The translations under genes and the position numbers were made by a program. The notes beneath the pieces are model-generated. The model did no database searches and had not been told where the DNA came from. It worked only from the letters and a program-made list of their open reading frames with translations. This document shows positions 8,643 to 17,457 of a stretch of 60,252 bases of DNA, one piece after another (the first letter of the stretch is position 1; the number at the start of each line of letters is the position of its first letter). This DNA comes from CAZEGI01 sp964512105. GTDB lineage: Archaea; Altiarchaeota; Altiarchaeia; IMC4; CAZEGI01. The DNA lies in NCBI GenBank assembly GCA_964512105.1, contig CAZEGI010000004.1:1-60252 (forward strand), read 5' to 3'.

Positions 8643-9643
8643 TTTGATGATATGATATTACCCTTTACCTCTAAATTAAACCCGAATTTGTTCACTATTT
8701 CGACGTTTGTTTTTGTGTGTTGGGTTATTTCGGAAACCGAAACGCTTCCGCCTGCTAACGCAAGGTAAGGAACGATCTGGTCTGCCATGTGTTTGTCCAA
8801 CGCGGCGTTTGTGTTTAATGCATCAATAAGATTTCTTGCTGCTTCATCACCGACCGTTTCCGCACGCTTTCCTTTTTCCCCCAAGGAATCTGCCCCGAGA
8901 ATGGAATTTTCAGTTTCAGCCCAGAGCGTTATTCCAGAGCCATACGAAAGCGTATCGGAATACTCATTCTTCATTTTTACTTCTTTTTTTAATTTGTTGA
9001 AGAATAAGAATCTAGCACTCTTTGACTGGCGTTCAGCAACTTCTGATTTTTTCAGGTCGGAATGTGCGTGAGAGATTCCCATTGTGTTCAGGATTTCACC
9101 ACGCTCGGTCAATTCTATTTTTTCTAATCTTGATGGTTTTATTATGACAAGAACTTCACCACCGCCTTTTGGATAATACCCACGTTTTAGAAGTTCGAGT
9201 TCCGCGTCGTAGCCAAATTTTTTCAGTAACGATAAGGTAACAAAATTTAGGTAATCAACAGGCGGGCTCCATCGCACGTCGGTTCCGCCAGTAATTTTTA
9301 TTTTTAATTTTTCTTCAGAATGAAATGCGGGTATCATCAGGGATTGCAAGACAAGGGTTGTAGAACCTGCAGTGCCTATGTCTATGCTGAAATTTCCTCC
9401 GGAAATTTTTTTCGGTGAAAATTCAATTTCTCTTGAACCGAGCACTAAACCGTAAACGTCCGCATCGCAGAGTTTTGAAACCGCAGCGATAGCATTCAGG
9501 TGCTGTGCCTGTAACCCGGGGTTCGGACGGTTTGCGCGGATGTTCGTTATTTTTACGGCTTTTTGCGTGACTGCAGACAACGCTACAGAAGTTCGCAAAA
9601 TCTGGCCGCCACCCTCGCCTTGTGAGCCATCGATGTTCAGCAT
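8636..9643 (-). CDS. rtcA: RNA 3'-terminal phosphate cyclase
   Basis: 335 aa, normal family length. It converts RNA 3'-phosphate to a 2',3'-cyclic phosphate with ATP through an adenylated His intermediate. The N-terminal signature IDGSQGEGGGQILRTSVALS and RANRPNPGLQAQHL are clear. The catalytic His is in LDKHMADQIVPYLALAGG near the C-terminus. It is translationally coupled: it starts immediately after the ilvC stop and overlaps the hisF start. Confidence 0.95.
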   Translation of the reverse strand: MLNIDGSQGEGGGQILRTSVALSAVTQKAVKITNIRANRPNPGLQAQHLNAIAAVSKLCDADVYGLVLGSREIEFSPKKISGGNFSIDIGTAGSTTLVLQSLMIPAFHSEEKLKIKITGGTDVRWSPPVDYLNFVTLSLLKKFGYDAELELLKRGYYPKGGGEVLVIIKPSRLEKIELTERGEILNTMGISHAHSDLKKSEVAERQSKSARFLFFNKLKKEVKMKNEYSDTLSYGSGITLWAETENSILGADSLGEKGKRAETVGDEAARNLIDALNTNAALDKHMADQIVPYLALAGGSVSVSEITQHTKTNVEIVNKFGFNLEVKGNIISSKC

Positions 9644-10627
9644 TTATTTCCTTACAAACATCTTTCTTAACTCGGCGCCGACAATTTCTATTTTCAGTTT
9701 TGAATCCTCTTGACGCATTCTCTTCAGGTTTGGCATTCCTTTTTTGCATTCGTTTACCCACTCCTTTGCGAATTTTCCGGTCTGCACGTCCCTGAGAATT
9801 TTCTTCATTGTTTTTCGCGTTTCTTTGGTGATGATTTTTTTGCCGCGCGTTCTTCCGCCGTATTCTGCGGTATTGGAAACGCACTTCCACATGTGTTCCA
9901 AGCCGCCCGCCTGTATCAGGTCGGTTATGAGTTTCAGTTCGTGTAAAGTTTCGAAGTATGCGATTTCTGGCTGGTAGCCTGCTTCAACAAGTGTGTCGAA
10001 GGATGCTTTTATCAGCTCTGAAACCCCACCGCAGAGGTCGATTTGCTCTCCGCACAGGTCGGTTTCGGTTTCCTCCCTAAAGGTGGTTTCGATAACGCCC
10101 GCACGTGTGGCTCCGATAGCCTTTGCCAGTGCCAGGACGTTTTCCTTCGCCTTACCCGATGCATTCTGCTCAGCAGCGATGAGTGCCGGAGTTCCAAAAC
10201 CCTCCTCGTAGGTTTCTCGGACGCGGACACCCGGTCCTTTTGGGGCAACCATTATCACATCAACATTCTTGGGTGGGCATATCAACTTGAACCGTATGTT
10301 AAAGCCGTGCGAGAACATCAGGGTTTTGCCTTTTTTCATGTGTGGCTTTATTTCCGTCTCGTACACACCTGCCTGAACCTCATCCGGAATGAGGATGTGG
10401 ATTACGTCTGCTTTTTTTGCGGCCTCGCTTATCGGGTAAACCTTGAAGCCTTCTTTTTCTGCCCTTTCTGCAGACTGGTCTTTCACGGAACCTATGATAA
10501 CGTTCAGCCCGGAATCGCGCATGTTGAGGGCCTGCGCCCTTCCCTGATTTCCGTAACCGATTATTGCGATGGTTTTTCCATCCAATACGCTTAAATCCGC
10601 ATCCTTTTCGTAGTATGTTTTAGCCAT
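9644..10627 (-). CDS. ilvC: Ketol-acid reductoisomerase
   Basis: 327 aa from the ATG at 10627, preferred over GTG 10636 because GGTGG lies about 7 nt before it. It isomerises and reduces acetolactate to the dihydroxy acid with NADPH, the step after IlvB. The Rossmann motif GYGNQGRAQALNMRDSG, the substrate loop APKGPGVRVRETYEEGFG and the metal-binding segment ETTFREETETDLCGEQIDLCGG are all present. It is class I length. It is first in the operon with rtcA and hisF. Confidence 0.96.
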   Translation of the reverse strand: MAKTYYEKDADLSVLDGKTIAIIGYGNQGRAQALNMRDSGLNVIIGSVKDQSAERAEKEGFKVYPISEAAKKADVIHILIPDEVQAGVYETEIKPHMKKGKTLMFSHGFNIRFKLICPPKNVDVIMVAPKGPGVRVRETYEEGFGTPALIAAEQNASGKAKENVLALAKAIGATRAGVIETTFREETETDLCGEQIDLCGGVSELIKASFDTLVEAGYQPEIAYFETLHELKLITDLIQAGGLEHMWKCVSNTAEYGGRTRGKKIITKETRKTMKKILRDVQTGKFAKEWVNECKKGMPNLKRMRQEDSKLKIEIVGAELRKMFVRK

Positions 10628-10657
10628 TTGAACCACCAGATGAGATAAGTATATGAA

Positions 10658-10670
10658 GTAGTATATAAAA
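10658..10670 (-). promoter_or_regulatory. TATA box of the ilvC-rtcA-hisF operon
   Basis: On the minus strand TTTTATATAC lies about 38 nt before the ilvC ATG. That predicts a start site near 10640 and a short leader containing the GGTGG Shine-Dalgarno. Confidence 0.55.
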
Positions 10671-10671
10671 C

Positions 10672-12315
10672 TTATGCCGCAAGGGTATGTTCTCTTTCCA
10701 GAGGCACGAGCATTCCCTCAAGACCCACGGATAACGCCATGAAATTTATGCTACTGTATCTTACACCTTCAATTCCCGAATCCAGAAGCCATGGCTCTAT
10801 CTTCCCTAGAAGACCGGGTATGCCAAGATAAAATCTCTCGGGATTGCCCTTTGACCACTGTCTTGTTTCTATCGAGCCGTGCGCGGTTTTGCTTCCGAAC
10901 CTCGGGTCGATGACCGCCCTTCTGTGCGAGCACAAATCCGAATACCACGGGATTGTTATGCGTGCTGCCTCCTCAACTACGAGTATGTAACCGCTTTCTG
11001 CAAATCGCTCATCGATTTCCCTGAGGTTCTGCTTCAGTTTTTCGGCATCTGCAATAAGGCGTGCGGCTTCATCCTTCCTGCCACCGGCATCCAGTTCGCG
11101 CGCTTTTACATACAACCCCTCTATGCTGTCGCGCGAGTATCTTGAATCTAAAACAACGAGCGGAGCAGTACACGTTCCGTAACTCACGCATATCGGCGTT
11201 TCTGCGACCGGGTTTAGCTTTTCAGGGTCGAAATCAATCTCGATGGGTTTGTCAATCCCTGTTATGGGCCTTATCTGGACGAGGTGCATGGTGTTGTTCA
11301 CAAATGCGAATTCGATATCAACACCGTAACCGAAAACCTCTTCAAGTACTTTTCCAACACGTGTCGCTGTTTCTATCTGGTTCTGGGTTAACGGCGATAA
11401 CTCTTCGGTGCCTGCATGTTCGTTGTAAACCGGGTGCGTTCGTTCATGCCAGAGGCGGTGAATTTGCTCTCTTCTTCTTGCAAGATCATACTCGGGTTCT
11501 TCACCCCTCAAAGATATCGTTTCCGGATAATGCTCAAACCCGTAGGAGATTTTGTGCACCTTCACCCCGCCGTTTTCGATGCCCGTGGTTACGATGGTGG
11601 AACTGTTGCCTCGAACCGCCGCCTCGAGTGAACCCACAACTGCTTCTATGTGCGTGATTGGTTCCTCAAGGTGGATTGACTCCGGAATCGTTGAGAACAT
11701 CACGCCGCCGGCATCCGGTTCAACGAGTTGCTGCATGACGAGGCACATTTTTTCGTTGTCCCCGATTGCAGGGTCTGTGGCCTGGACCAGCATGAAGTCT
11801 GCCATTATCATCGCGACGTTGAGCTTGACCATATCCGCGCTGTCCGCATCGAGGGACTTGAACTTGCCTGCATACGCCTTATTGAACGAGTCCTCGCAGG
11901 TCGCTGAGGAACGCACTTTAACGATTCCGCCAAGCCTTGCATACTTCTCCTCAACCTCGCGCTCGTTTTCTTCGGATAAGGTGCATTGGTACACGAACTC
12001 TTCAATCGCTTTGCGCTTCTGTTCGTCCGTCATATCGCTTGCCCTCACGCCGTTTATCTGTTCGATTATGTCGCGGTTGTGCTCTCTGAAGCTGTCGTAA
12101 AAGTCCGCACCAAAAAGCTCGAATTCCGGAACCTGAAGGTCAACCTCGTGACCCCGTCCCTTGAGGATATCCCTTACCCTGTCCACGAGTTCCTTAAGCT
12201 TCAGCAGTCCGAGACCCTTGCCACCGTACCTTGCGTTGAGTTCTGCATCGGATTGCCTGAGTTCAGGCAGCCTGGTCCTGACCGTGCCCCTTGACTTGGA
12301 TGCGTGAGCGACCAT
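10672..12315 (-). CDS. PPDK_N-type ATP-grasp protein lacking the phosphohistidine domain
   Basis: 547 aa from ATG 12315; a longer frame would overrun the preceding gene. The N-terminal ~380 residues match the nucleotide-binding half of pyruvate phosphate dikinase/PEP synthase: GGKGLGLLKLKELV, then VKVRSSATCEDSFNKAYAGKFKS, VMQQLVEPDAGGVMFS and DIEFAFVNNTMHLVQIRPIT. The swivelling TGGxTSHAA phosphohistidine motif and the PEP/pyruvate barrel are absent, and the C-terminal ~170 residues are unrecognised. It is therefore unlikely to make PEP alone. It may phosphorylate a partner or act as an unusual ligase; that is inference. It lies downstream of the ATPase genes. Confidence 0.75.
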   Translation of the reverse strand: MVAHASKSRGTVRTRLPELRQSDAELNARYGGKGLGLLKLKELVDRVRDILKGRGHEVDLQVPEFELFGADFYDSFREHNRDIIEQINGVRASDMTDEQKRKAIEEFVYQCTLSEENEREVEEKYARLGGIVKVRSSATCEDSFNKAYAGKFKSLDADSADMVKLNVAMIMADFMLVQATDPAIGDNEKMCLVMQQLVEPDAGGVMFSTIPESIHLEEPITHIEAVVGSLEAAVRGNSSTIVTTGIENGGVKVHKISYGFEHYPETISLRGEEPEYDLARRREQIHRLWHERTHPVYNEHAGTEELSPLTQNQIETATRVGKVLEEVFGYGVDIEFAFVNNTMHLVQIRPITGIDKPIEIDFDPEKLNPVAETPICVSYGTCTAPLVVLDSRYSRDSIEGLYVKARELDAGGRKDEAARLIADAEKLKQNLREIDERFAESGYILVVEEAARITIPWYSDLCSHRRAVIDPRFGSKTAHGSIETRQWSKGNPERFYLGIPGLLGKIEPWLLDSGIEGVRYSSINFMALSVGLEGMLVPLEREHTLAA

Positions 12316-12349
12316 AAGGAATAATACACAGTTAGAAATTAAATATCCC

Positions 12350-12640
12350 CTACCTGCTTCCAGGATGCTCGCCCAGGTGTCTCCTGTCTTTGAAGGGCAA
12401 CTGCGTCCCTCCGCTGCTTTCAATCCTCCGGACATTCACCAGATTAAGGAGTTCTTCTTTTAGCTTTTGTTTTTTTTCTGTATCTCTTGCTTTCAGGTAT
12501 TCGTCAAATTCCTTGGCAAGTTCCTGAAGCTCCGCATCCTTTGGATATCTCAACAAAAAACTCCTGAACTCCGCCTTTACCTTTTCGTCCTTGTCCCAGT
12601 CCAGCAGCAGGCTCTGGAATACGTAGTGGCTTGCCAGCAT
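12350..12640 (-). CDS. Small helical protein at the end of the ATPase operon
   Basis: 96 aa, unrecognised. It starts 2 nt before the atpD stop position on the same strand, so it is very likely co-transcribed. The sequence is charged and helical (KVKAEFRSFLLRYPKDAELQELAKEFDEYLKARDTEKKQKLKEELL, shown here only as a description of the residues 21-66 region), with a basic low-complexity tail. No membrane segment. It could be an ATPase accessory protein or unrelated. Confidence 0.55.
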   Translation of the reverse strand: MLASHYVFQSLLLDWDKDEKVKAEFRSFLLRYPKDAELQELAKEFDEYLKARDTEKKQKLKEELLNLVNVRRIESSGGTQLPFKDRRHLGEHPGSR

Positions 12641-12641
12641 T

Positions 12642-13274
12642 TTACGTGTTTTTGTTTTTTATGAGCTTAAGGCGCATGAAGTTTTCGCGCTCGATTTCCT
12701 CAAGGCGCATGCGGATGTATTTCCGCGTGTTTTTCAGCCTCGGAATCATGAGGTATTCGAGCGCATTGACCCTGCGCTTGGTTTTTTTTATCTCGTTGGA
12801 CAACCGCCTGAGCGTTTCTTCGGTCTCCGTGAGTGTTATTATTTGCTTCAGCACTTTATTATAGTCCTCAATCGTGTCATCGAGTGCCGAGGTTGTGTCC
12901 GAGAACCCGTACGGTTGCGAAGCCTTCTTGTGGATTTCGGTTTCAAAACTTAGCCTCGGTACCCTGACGCCCATTATGTTCTCAGTCGTCACTTTCGGTT
13001 CCTGCATTTCCTCGATCGTTTTGGCTATGGTTTCAACTTCACTCGAGCCCATTGTTGCTTCGGTTTTTATCAGATTGGAATACGCATGGTTCATCATTCC
13101 GAAGAGTTCACTACGAACGTTTCTCGCTTTACCCTCGACCTCGAAGAATTCGATTGCCATGGCGTCGTTTTTTTCCCTCAACAGTTGGTGACCCTTGCTG
13201 GCGAGCTCGATTTGTTTCTTTATTTCCAGCAACTCCGTCCGCGTGGGATGTACGCCTTCAATAATTTCGGCCAT
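12642..13274 (-). CDS. atpD: A-type ATP synthase subunit D
   Basis: 210 aa, normal length. It forms the central rotor shaft inside the A3B3 head. The family N-terminus GVHPTRTELLEIKKQIELASKGHQLLREKND is clear, as is the C-terminal coiled coil (LRRLSNEIKKTKRRVNALEY). It follows atpB with a 2-nt gap. Confidence 0.95.
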   Translation of the reverse strand: MAEIIEGVHPTRTELLEIKKQIELASKGHQLLREKNDAMAIEFFEVEGKARNVRSELFGMMNHAYSNLIKTEATMGSSEVETIAKTIEEMQEPKVTTENIMGVRVPRLSFETEIHKKASQPYGFSDTTSALDDTIEDYNKVLKQIITLTETEETLRRLSNEIKKTKRRVNALEYLMIPRLKNTRKYIRMRLEEIERENFMRLKLIKNKNT

Positions 13275-13276
13275 TT

Positions 13277-14659
13277 TTATTTCTTGCGCCCCAGATGATA
13301 TTTTTCTATGTGTTTAGAGTCGATTCTCTTCAACTCGCGTTCCGGCAGGAGGGATAACAACTCCCAGCCCAGGTCAAGCGTCTCCTGAATGCTGCGCTCC
13401 TGGGTTTTTTCCTGGTTTATGAACTCGTCCTCGAAGCGCTCCGCGAATTCGAGGAATTTTTTGTCGCGCTCGGAAAGCGCCTCCTCGCCGACGACCGCGA
13501 CCAGGTCCCTTAAATCGCGGCCTTCCGCATATGCTGCATACAGTTGGTTTGACACGTCCTTGTGGTCTTCGCGCGTTCTGTCCTTGCCTATGCCCTGGTT
13601 CATGAGTCTTGACAAACATGGAAGAACGTCTATCGGCGGGTAAATGCCCTTGCGGTGCAGTTGCCTCCCGAGAACGATTTGACCTTCGGTTATGTATCCT
13701 GTAAGGTCCGGAATCGGATGCGTTATGTCGTCGTCGGGCATGGCGAGTATCGGTATCTGGGTGATGGTGCCTTTTTTTCCGCGGATTCTGCCTGCGCGCT
13801 CGTAGCTCATTGCCAAATCCGTGTAAAGGTATCCCGGATATCCACGACGCCCGGGAATTTCGGAACGCGCTGCGGAAATCTCCCGTAGGGCTTCGCAGTA
13901 ATTCGTCATGTCCGTAAGTATCACGAGGATGTTCATGCCCTTCTCGAATGCCAAATATTCGGCAGTTGTTAATGCAATCCTCGGGATGATTATGCGCTCG
14001 ATTGTGGGGTCATCCGCAAGGTTGATGAACATGACAATTCTTTCCAGTGCTCCTGTTTCCTCAAAATCGCGTTTAAAGAATGCCGCCTCTTCGGATGTTA
14101 TGCCCATGCCCGCAAACACGACGGCAAATTCCTCCTTTTCTCCAAGCACCTTTGCCTGTCTCGCAATCTGGGCTGCAAGTTCGTTGTGTGTTAATCCGGA
14201 ACCGGAAAAAATCGGTAGCTTCTGTCCACGCACGAGCGTGTTCATCGCGTCTATGGCGGAAATACCGGTTTGGATGAATTCTCTGGGAAATTCCCTTGCG
14301 GTTGGATTTATCGGATAACCGTTTATGTCACGCCTGTCTTCGGCTATAATGACGCCCTTGCCATCGATGGGACGGCCTGCGCCATCGAACACGCGTCCGA
14401 GCATGCTTGTGGAAACCGGAATCTTCATGGTTTCTCCGATGAAACGGACTTTGGTTTTCTCTGTGTCTATTCCGGACGTTCCCTCAAAGACCTGCACAAC
14501 CGCGTTGGATGTCATGACATCCAACACCTGTCCGGTACGGCGTTCGCCTGTTCCGGTTTGAATCTCGACGACCTCGCCGTAACTGACATCGCTTATTTTG
14601 TCCACTACTATCAGCGGTCCTGTTACCTCGGTTATTGTTGCGTATTCCCTGACTGCCAT
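13277..14659 (-). CDS. atpB: A-type ATP synthase subunit B (regulatory, non-catalytic)
   Basis: 460 aa, normal length. It alternates with subunit A in the hexameric head and binds nucleotide without catalysis. The N-terminal barrel (YATITEVTGPLIVVD), the central domain with a degenerate P-loop (FSGSGLTHNELAAQIARQ) and the SYERAGRIRGKKGTITQIPIL segment fit the family. It is separated from atpA by a perfect hairpin, unlike the tight spacing elsewhere in this operon. Confidence 0.96.
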   Translation of the reverse strand: MAVREYATITEVTGPLIVVDKISDVSYGEVVEIQTGTGERRTGQVLDVMTSNAVVQVFEGTSGIDTEKTKVRFIGETMKIPVSTSMLGRVFDGAGRPIDGKGVIIAEDRRDINGYPINPTAREFPREFIQTGISAIDAMNTLVRGQKLPIFSGSGLTHNELAAQIARQAKVLGEKEEFAVVFAGMGITSEEAAFFKRDFEETGALERIVMFINLADDPTIERIIIPRIALTTAEYLAFEKGMNILVILTDMTNYCEALREISAARSEIPGRRGYPGYLYTDLAMSYERAGRIRGKKGTITQIPILAMPDDDITHPIPDLTGYITEGQIVLGRQLHRKGIYPPIDVLPCLSRLMNQGIGKDRTREDHKDVSNQLYAAYAEGRDLRDLVAVVGEEALSERDKKFLEFAERFEDEFINQEKTQERSIQETLDLGWELLSLLPERELKRIDSKHIEKYHLGRKK

Positions 14660-14672
14660 TTTATGACCTATA

Positions 14673-14701
14673 AAAAACTGGTGGCTTAGCCACCAGTTTT
14701 T
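14673..14701. repeat. Perfect hairpin with the atpA stop codon as its loop
   Basis: A 13-bp stem (AAAAACTGGTGGC and its complement) closes over a 3-nt loop at 14686-14688, which is the atpA stop codon. The minus-strand copy is GC-rich and ends in a T run, so it resembles an intrinsic terminator between atpA and atpB. It could attenuate or protect the transcript. Confidence 0.8.
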
Positions 14702-16518
14702 GATACGCCGTAATCTGTTCCAGAAGTCTGAGGATTGTCTTTTGTCTGTTCACTAAAGGGGAACAGATTACGTAGCGTTTCAAGACCCAATTGCAAGTCT
14801 ATTTTCTTTTGTATGCTGCTTACTTCCTTGTCGAAATTTTCCTCGCGGACGTACTTCATCCTCGCGATGTCATTAACGACGTCCGCGCGCATTATCTCTG
14901 CGATGTCCATTCCGCTTTCCATCGCACTAAATGCCTTTTCGTAAAACTTCAGGATTGTTGAGAGCATAAGGTGCTGCTTCTTTAGTGAACAGAAGGTGTC
15001 GACCTCGTGGAACGCGTTCTGCTGCAGGAAGTCCTCCCGCAACATTTTTGCGATGTCGAGCATCAGACGCTCGCGGTCGGGAAGCGCGTCGGGCCCTATC
15101 AGCTGAACGATGCCCTGAAGTTCCGACTCCTTCTGCAGTATGGCCATCGCCTCTACCCTGAGTTTCATCCAGTTTTCCGCAACATTTGAGTTCAACCAAT
15201 CCGTGAGGTTGTCCATGTAGAGGGAGTAGCTCGTCAGCCAGTTTATGGATGGGAAGTGGCGCCTGTCTGCAAGCTTGGCGTCAAGCGCCCAGAAAACCCT
15301 TGTGACACGAAGCGTGTTTTGTGTGACGGGTTCCGAGAAGTCACCGCCAGGTGGCGAAACCGCACCTATGATGGTTGTTGACGCGACTGTATCTTTAGAG
15401 CCGAGAGTTACGACCCTGCCGGCACGCTCGTAAAATTCCGCAAGACGCGAGGCGAGATAGGCAGGATAACCCTCCTCGCCGGGCATCTCCTCTAGCCTTC
15501 CTGAAATCTCGCGCATTGCCTCGGCCCACCTAGATGTGGAATCTGCCATCACGGCCGTGTCGTAGCCCATGTCGCGGTAGTACTCCGCAAGTGTGACTCC
15601 CGTGTATACGGACGCCTCGCGTGCAGCAACAGGCATGTTTGAGGTGTTTGCTATCAGGACGGTGCGCTCCATCAACGGCAGTTTATTCTTCAGGTCCTCG
15701 ATTTTTGGGAATTCCTCGAGGACTTCGGTCATCTCGTTGCCACGCTCGCCGCAGCCCACATAAACAATAACCTGGGCATCGCACCACTTTGCAAGCTGGT
15801 GCTGGCTTACGGTTTTTCCGGAACCAAACGGCCCCGGAATGGCCGCGGTGCCGCCCTTTGCAAGCGTGAAGAACGTGTCAAAAACGCGTTGTCCCGTGAC
15901 CATGGGGACTTCGGGGTACAATTTACTTTTGAAAGGGCGCGGTTTTCTTACGGGCCATTTTTGCAGCATCGAGATTTCGTGTTTTTGTTTGTTGTCCCTT
16001 AGGATGCATATAACGTCTTCGACCTTGAAGGTTCCGTCTGAAATGTTCTCAACGGTCCCCTTGACCCCGTACGGAACCATCACACGGTGCGTTATTACCC
16101 GTGTCTCCTTTACCTCGCCAAGAACATCACCGGCAGTTACAAGGTCGCCTTCTTTTACTTTCGCAACAAACTTCCAGGTTTTTTTCCGGTCTATTGCAGG
16201 AACGTTTATCCCGCGGGTTATGAAAGCGCCTGCCTGGTTTTTTATGAGTTCCAAGGGTCTTTGAACGCCGTCGTAAATTGATTTCAGAACACCGGGACCG
16301 AGTTCGACTGAAAGCGGCATGCCGGTTCCGGTTACGGGTTCACCTGGTTTCAGCCCGCTGGTTTCCTCGTAAACCTGGATGGACGCAACATCGCCTTTCA
16401 GCCTTATTATTTCACCCACGAGTTGTTCATCGCCGACCCTGACCACTTCGTTCATCTGGCTGCCGTGCATTCCATTAGCTTCAACCAGCGGCCCGGTGAC
16501 ACGGATTATTTTACCCAT
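14686..16518 (-). CDS. atpA: A-type ATP synthase catalytic subunit A
   Basis: 610 aa, slightly longer than the usual 580-595. It hydrolyses or makes ATP in the A3B3 head. Walker A is GPFGSGKTVSQHQLAKW, followed by YVGCGERGNEMTEVLEEFP and the ADSTSRWAEAMREISGRLEEMPGEEGYP region (Walker B/arginine-finger area). The archaeal non-homologous insertion is present. The last ~25 residues (after LRNLFPF) form a polar tail whose DNA is made of inverted repeats and is probably not ancestral. It overlaps atpF by 8 nt. Confidence 0.97.
   Translation of the reverse strand: MGKIIRVTGPLVEANGMHGSQMNEVVRVGDEQLVGEIIRLKGDVASIQVYEETSGLKPGEPVTGTGMPLSVELGPGVLKSIYDGVQRPLELIKNQAGAFITRGINVPAIDRKKTWKFVAKVKEGDLVTAGDVLGEVKETRVITHRVMVPYGVKGTVENISDGTFKVEDVICILRDNKQKHEISMLQKWPVRKPRPFKSKLYPEVPMVTGQRVFDTFFTLAKGGTAAIPGPFGSGKTVSQHQLAKWCDAQVIVYVGCGERGNEMTEVLEEFPKIEDLKNKLPLMERTVLIANTSNMPVAAREASVYTGVTLAEYYRDMGYDTAVMADSTSRWAEAMREISGRLEEMPGEEGYPAYLASRLAEFYERAGRVVTLGSKDTVASTTIIGAVSPPGGDFSEPVTQNTLRVTRVFWALDAKLADRRHFPSINWLTSYSLYMDNLTDWLNSNVAENWMKLRVEAMAILQKESELQGIVQLIGPDALPDRERLMLDIAKMLREDFLQQNAFHEVDTFCSLKKQHLMLSTILKFYEKAFSAMESGMDIAEIMRADVVNDIARMKYVREENFDKEVSSIQKKIDLQLGLETLRNLFPFSEQTKDNPQTSGTDYGVSKTGG
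14709..14993. repeat. Two further inverted repeats in the 3' end of atpA
   Basis: 13 bp: CGTAATCTGTTCC at 14709-14721 pairs perfectly with 14760-14772. 14 bp: 14745-14758 pairs perfectly with 14980-14993. Both involve the tail-coding segment of atpA. With the stop-codon hairpin this makes three perfect inverted repeats in 320 bp. Confidence 0.8.
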
Positions 16519-16804
16519 TTTTTCTCAACTCGAAACCGACAGCGTTCTTTACAAGCTCGTTCGTTATTTCCTCACCGGAACCGCTCCTGTCCGGAATTGC
16601 GATAACGATTTTGCCCGCATCCCTGAGCTGGTCGATTTCTTTTCTAGCGTACTGTGAAAGTTCCTTTGTTACGAGTATTATACTTTCGCTGGGGTTTATT
16701 TTTTTGAACGCAGTAACGACAGTGTTTTTTTCCGCAATTGTTATTTTCCTCAGGCCTGCAAGGCGCAACCCTGTCGCGGTCAGCCTGTCCGCTATGAGGT
16801 GCAT
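16511..16804 (-). CDS. atpF: A-type ATP synthase subunit F
   Basis: 97 aa, normal length. It is a small Rossmann-like subunit that binds the D shaft. The N-terminus MHLIADRLTATGLRLAGLRK, the IILVTKELSQYARKEID segment and IAIPDRSGSG match the family. It lies 2 nt after atpE and overlaps atpA. Confidence 0.9.
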   Translation of the reverse strand: MHLIADRLTATGLRLAGLRKITIAEKNTVVTAFKKINPSESIILVTKELSQYARKEIDQLRDAGKIVIAIPDRSGSGEEITNELVKNAVGFELRKNG

Positions 16805-16806
16805 TT

Positions 16807-17346
16807 TTATTTGAACAACATCTGGACGATTTTTGGTTCCAGAGCCGGACGCATGCGAGCGAGAACGCTTGACAGGGTGTTGTCAACGCTGACGCTTCCG
16901 TCCTTACTTTCAATTATTACCCCAAAGTCCCCTATATTCCTGGATTTTGCAGGTATGAGGTCCCTGTATTTCGAGTCCACATACACCACCGGGTTTTGAA
17001 CGCCTTTCTTTCCGTCCTGCGCCAGCTTCTGCAGTATCTTGGTTTTTTGTTTTTTGTCAAGTCCGAGGATTTTATCGCGGACGGACAGAAAAACAGAATC
17101 GATGAGTTTTGTTTTTTCTGATTCGGTTTTTGTCTTTGCCTTCATCCTTGCGTCCGCAAGAATGCGTTTTTCGAGAAGTTTTATCTCGTGCTCTTTTCGG
17201 GCCTTGTATTTCTCGCACTCGCGGGCAGCGTCGGATTTTATTTTGTTTTTTATGACCTCCAGTTCAACTTCGGTTTGTTTTTTTATTTTTTCTATCTCGG
17301 CTCTTGCAGATTTCCGTACGCTTTGTTCGAGTTTATCAAGACTCAT
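16807..17346 (-). CDS. atpE: A-type ATP synthase subunit E
   Basis: 179 aa, normal length. It forms the peripheral stalk with subunit H. The long N-terminal coiled coil is Lys/Glu-rich (ARAEIEKIKKQTEVELEVIK and on). The C-terminal globular head includes VVYVDSKYRDLIPAKSRN and GVIIESKDGSVSVDNTLSSVL, typical of E subunits. It is first in the E-F-A-B-D operon, divergent from atpI. Confidence 0.92.
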   Translation of the reverse strand: MSLDKLEQSVRKSARAEIEKIKKQTEVELEVIKNKIKSDAARECEKYKARKEHEIKLLEKRILADARMKAKTKTESEKTKLIDSVFLSVRDKILGLDKKQKTKILQKLAQDGKKGVQNPVVYVDSKYRDLIPAKSRNIGDFGVIIESKDGSVSVDNTLSSVLARMRPALEPKIVQMLFK

Positions 17347-17457
17347 GGCGGGATATCAACCTCATGAAATAGTTGAATTTTTGCGAATAAAAACGGACAG
17401 TAATCCATAAACCGTGTGTTCTTAATATCATTTAAATCAAATATCTAAGGTAGCAAG
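17347..17457. promoter_or_regulatory. Divergent promoter region for atpE and atpI operons
   Basis: The 111-bp AT-rich spacer separates the minus atpE-F-A-B-D operon from the plus atpI-K operon. A TTTAAAT box near 17430 fits atpI at about 28 nt, and a TTTTTATT box near 17383 on the minus strand fits atpE. GAGGTTGAT before atpE could act as Shine-Dalgarno. Both ATPase arms could be co-regulated here. Confidence 0.45.
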
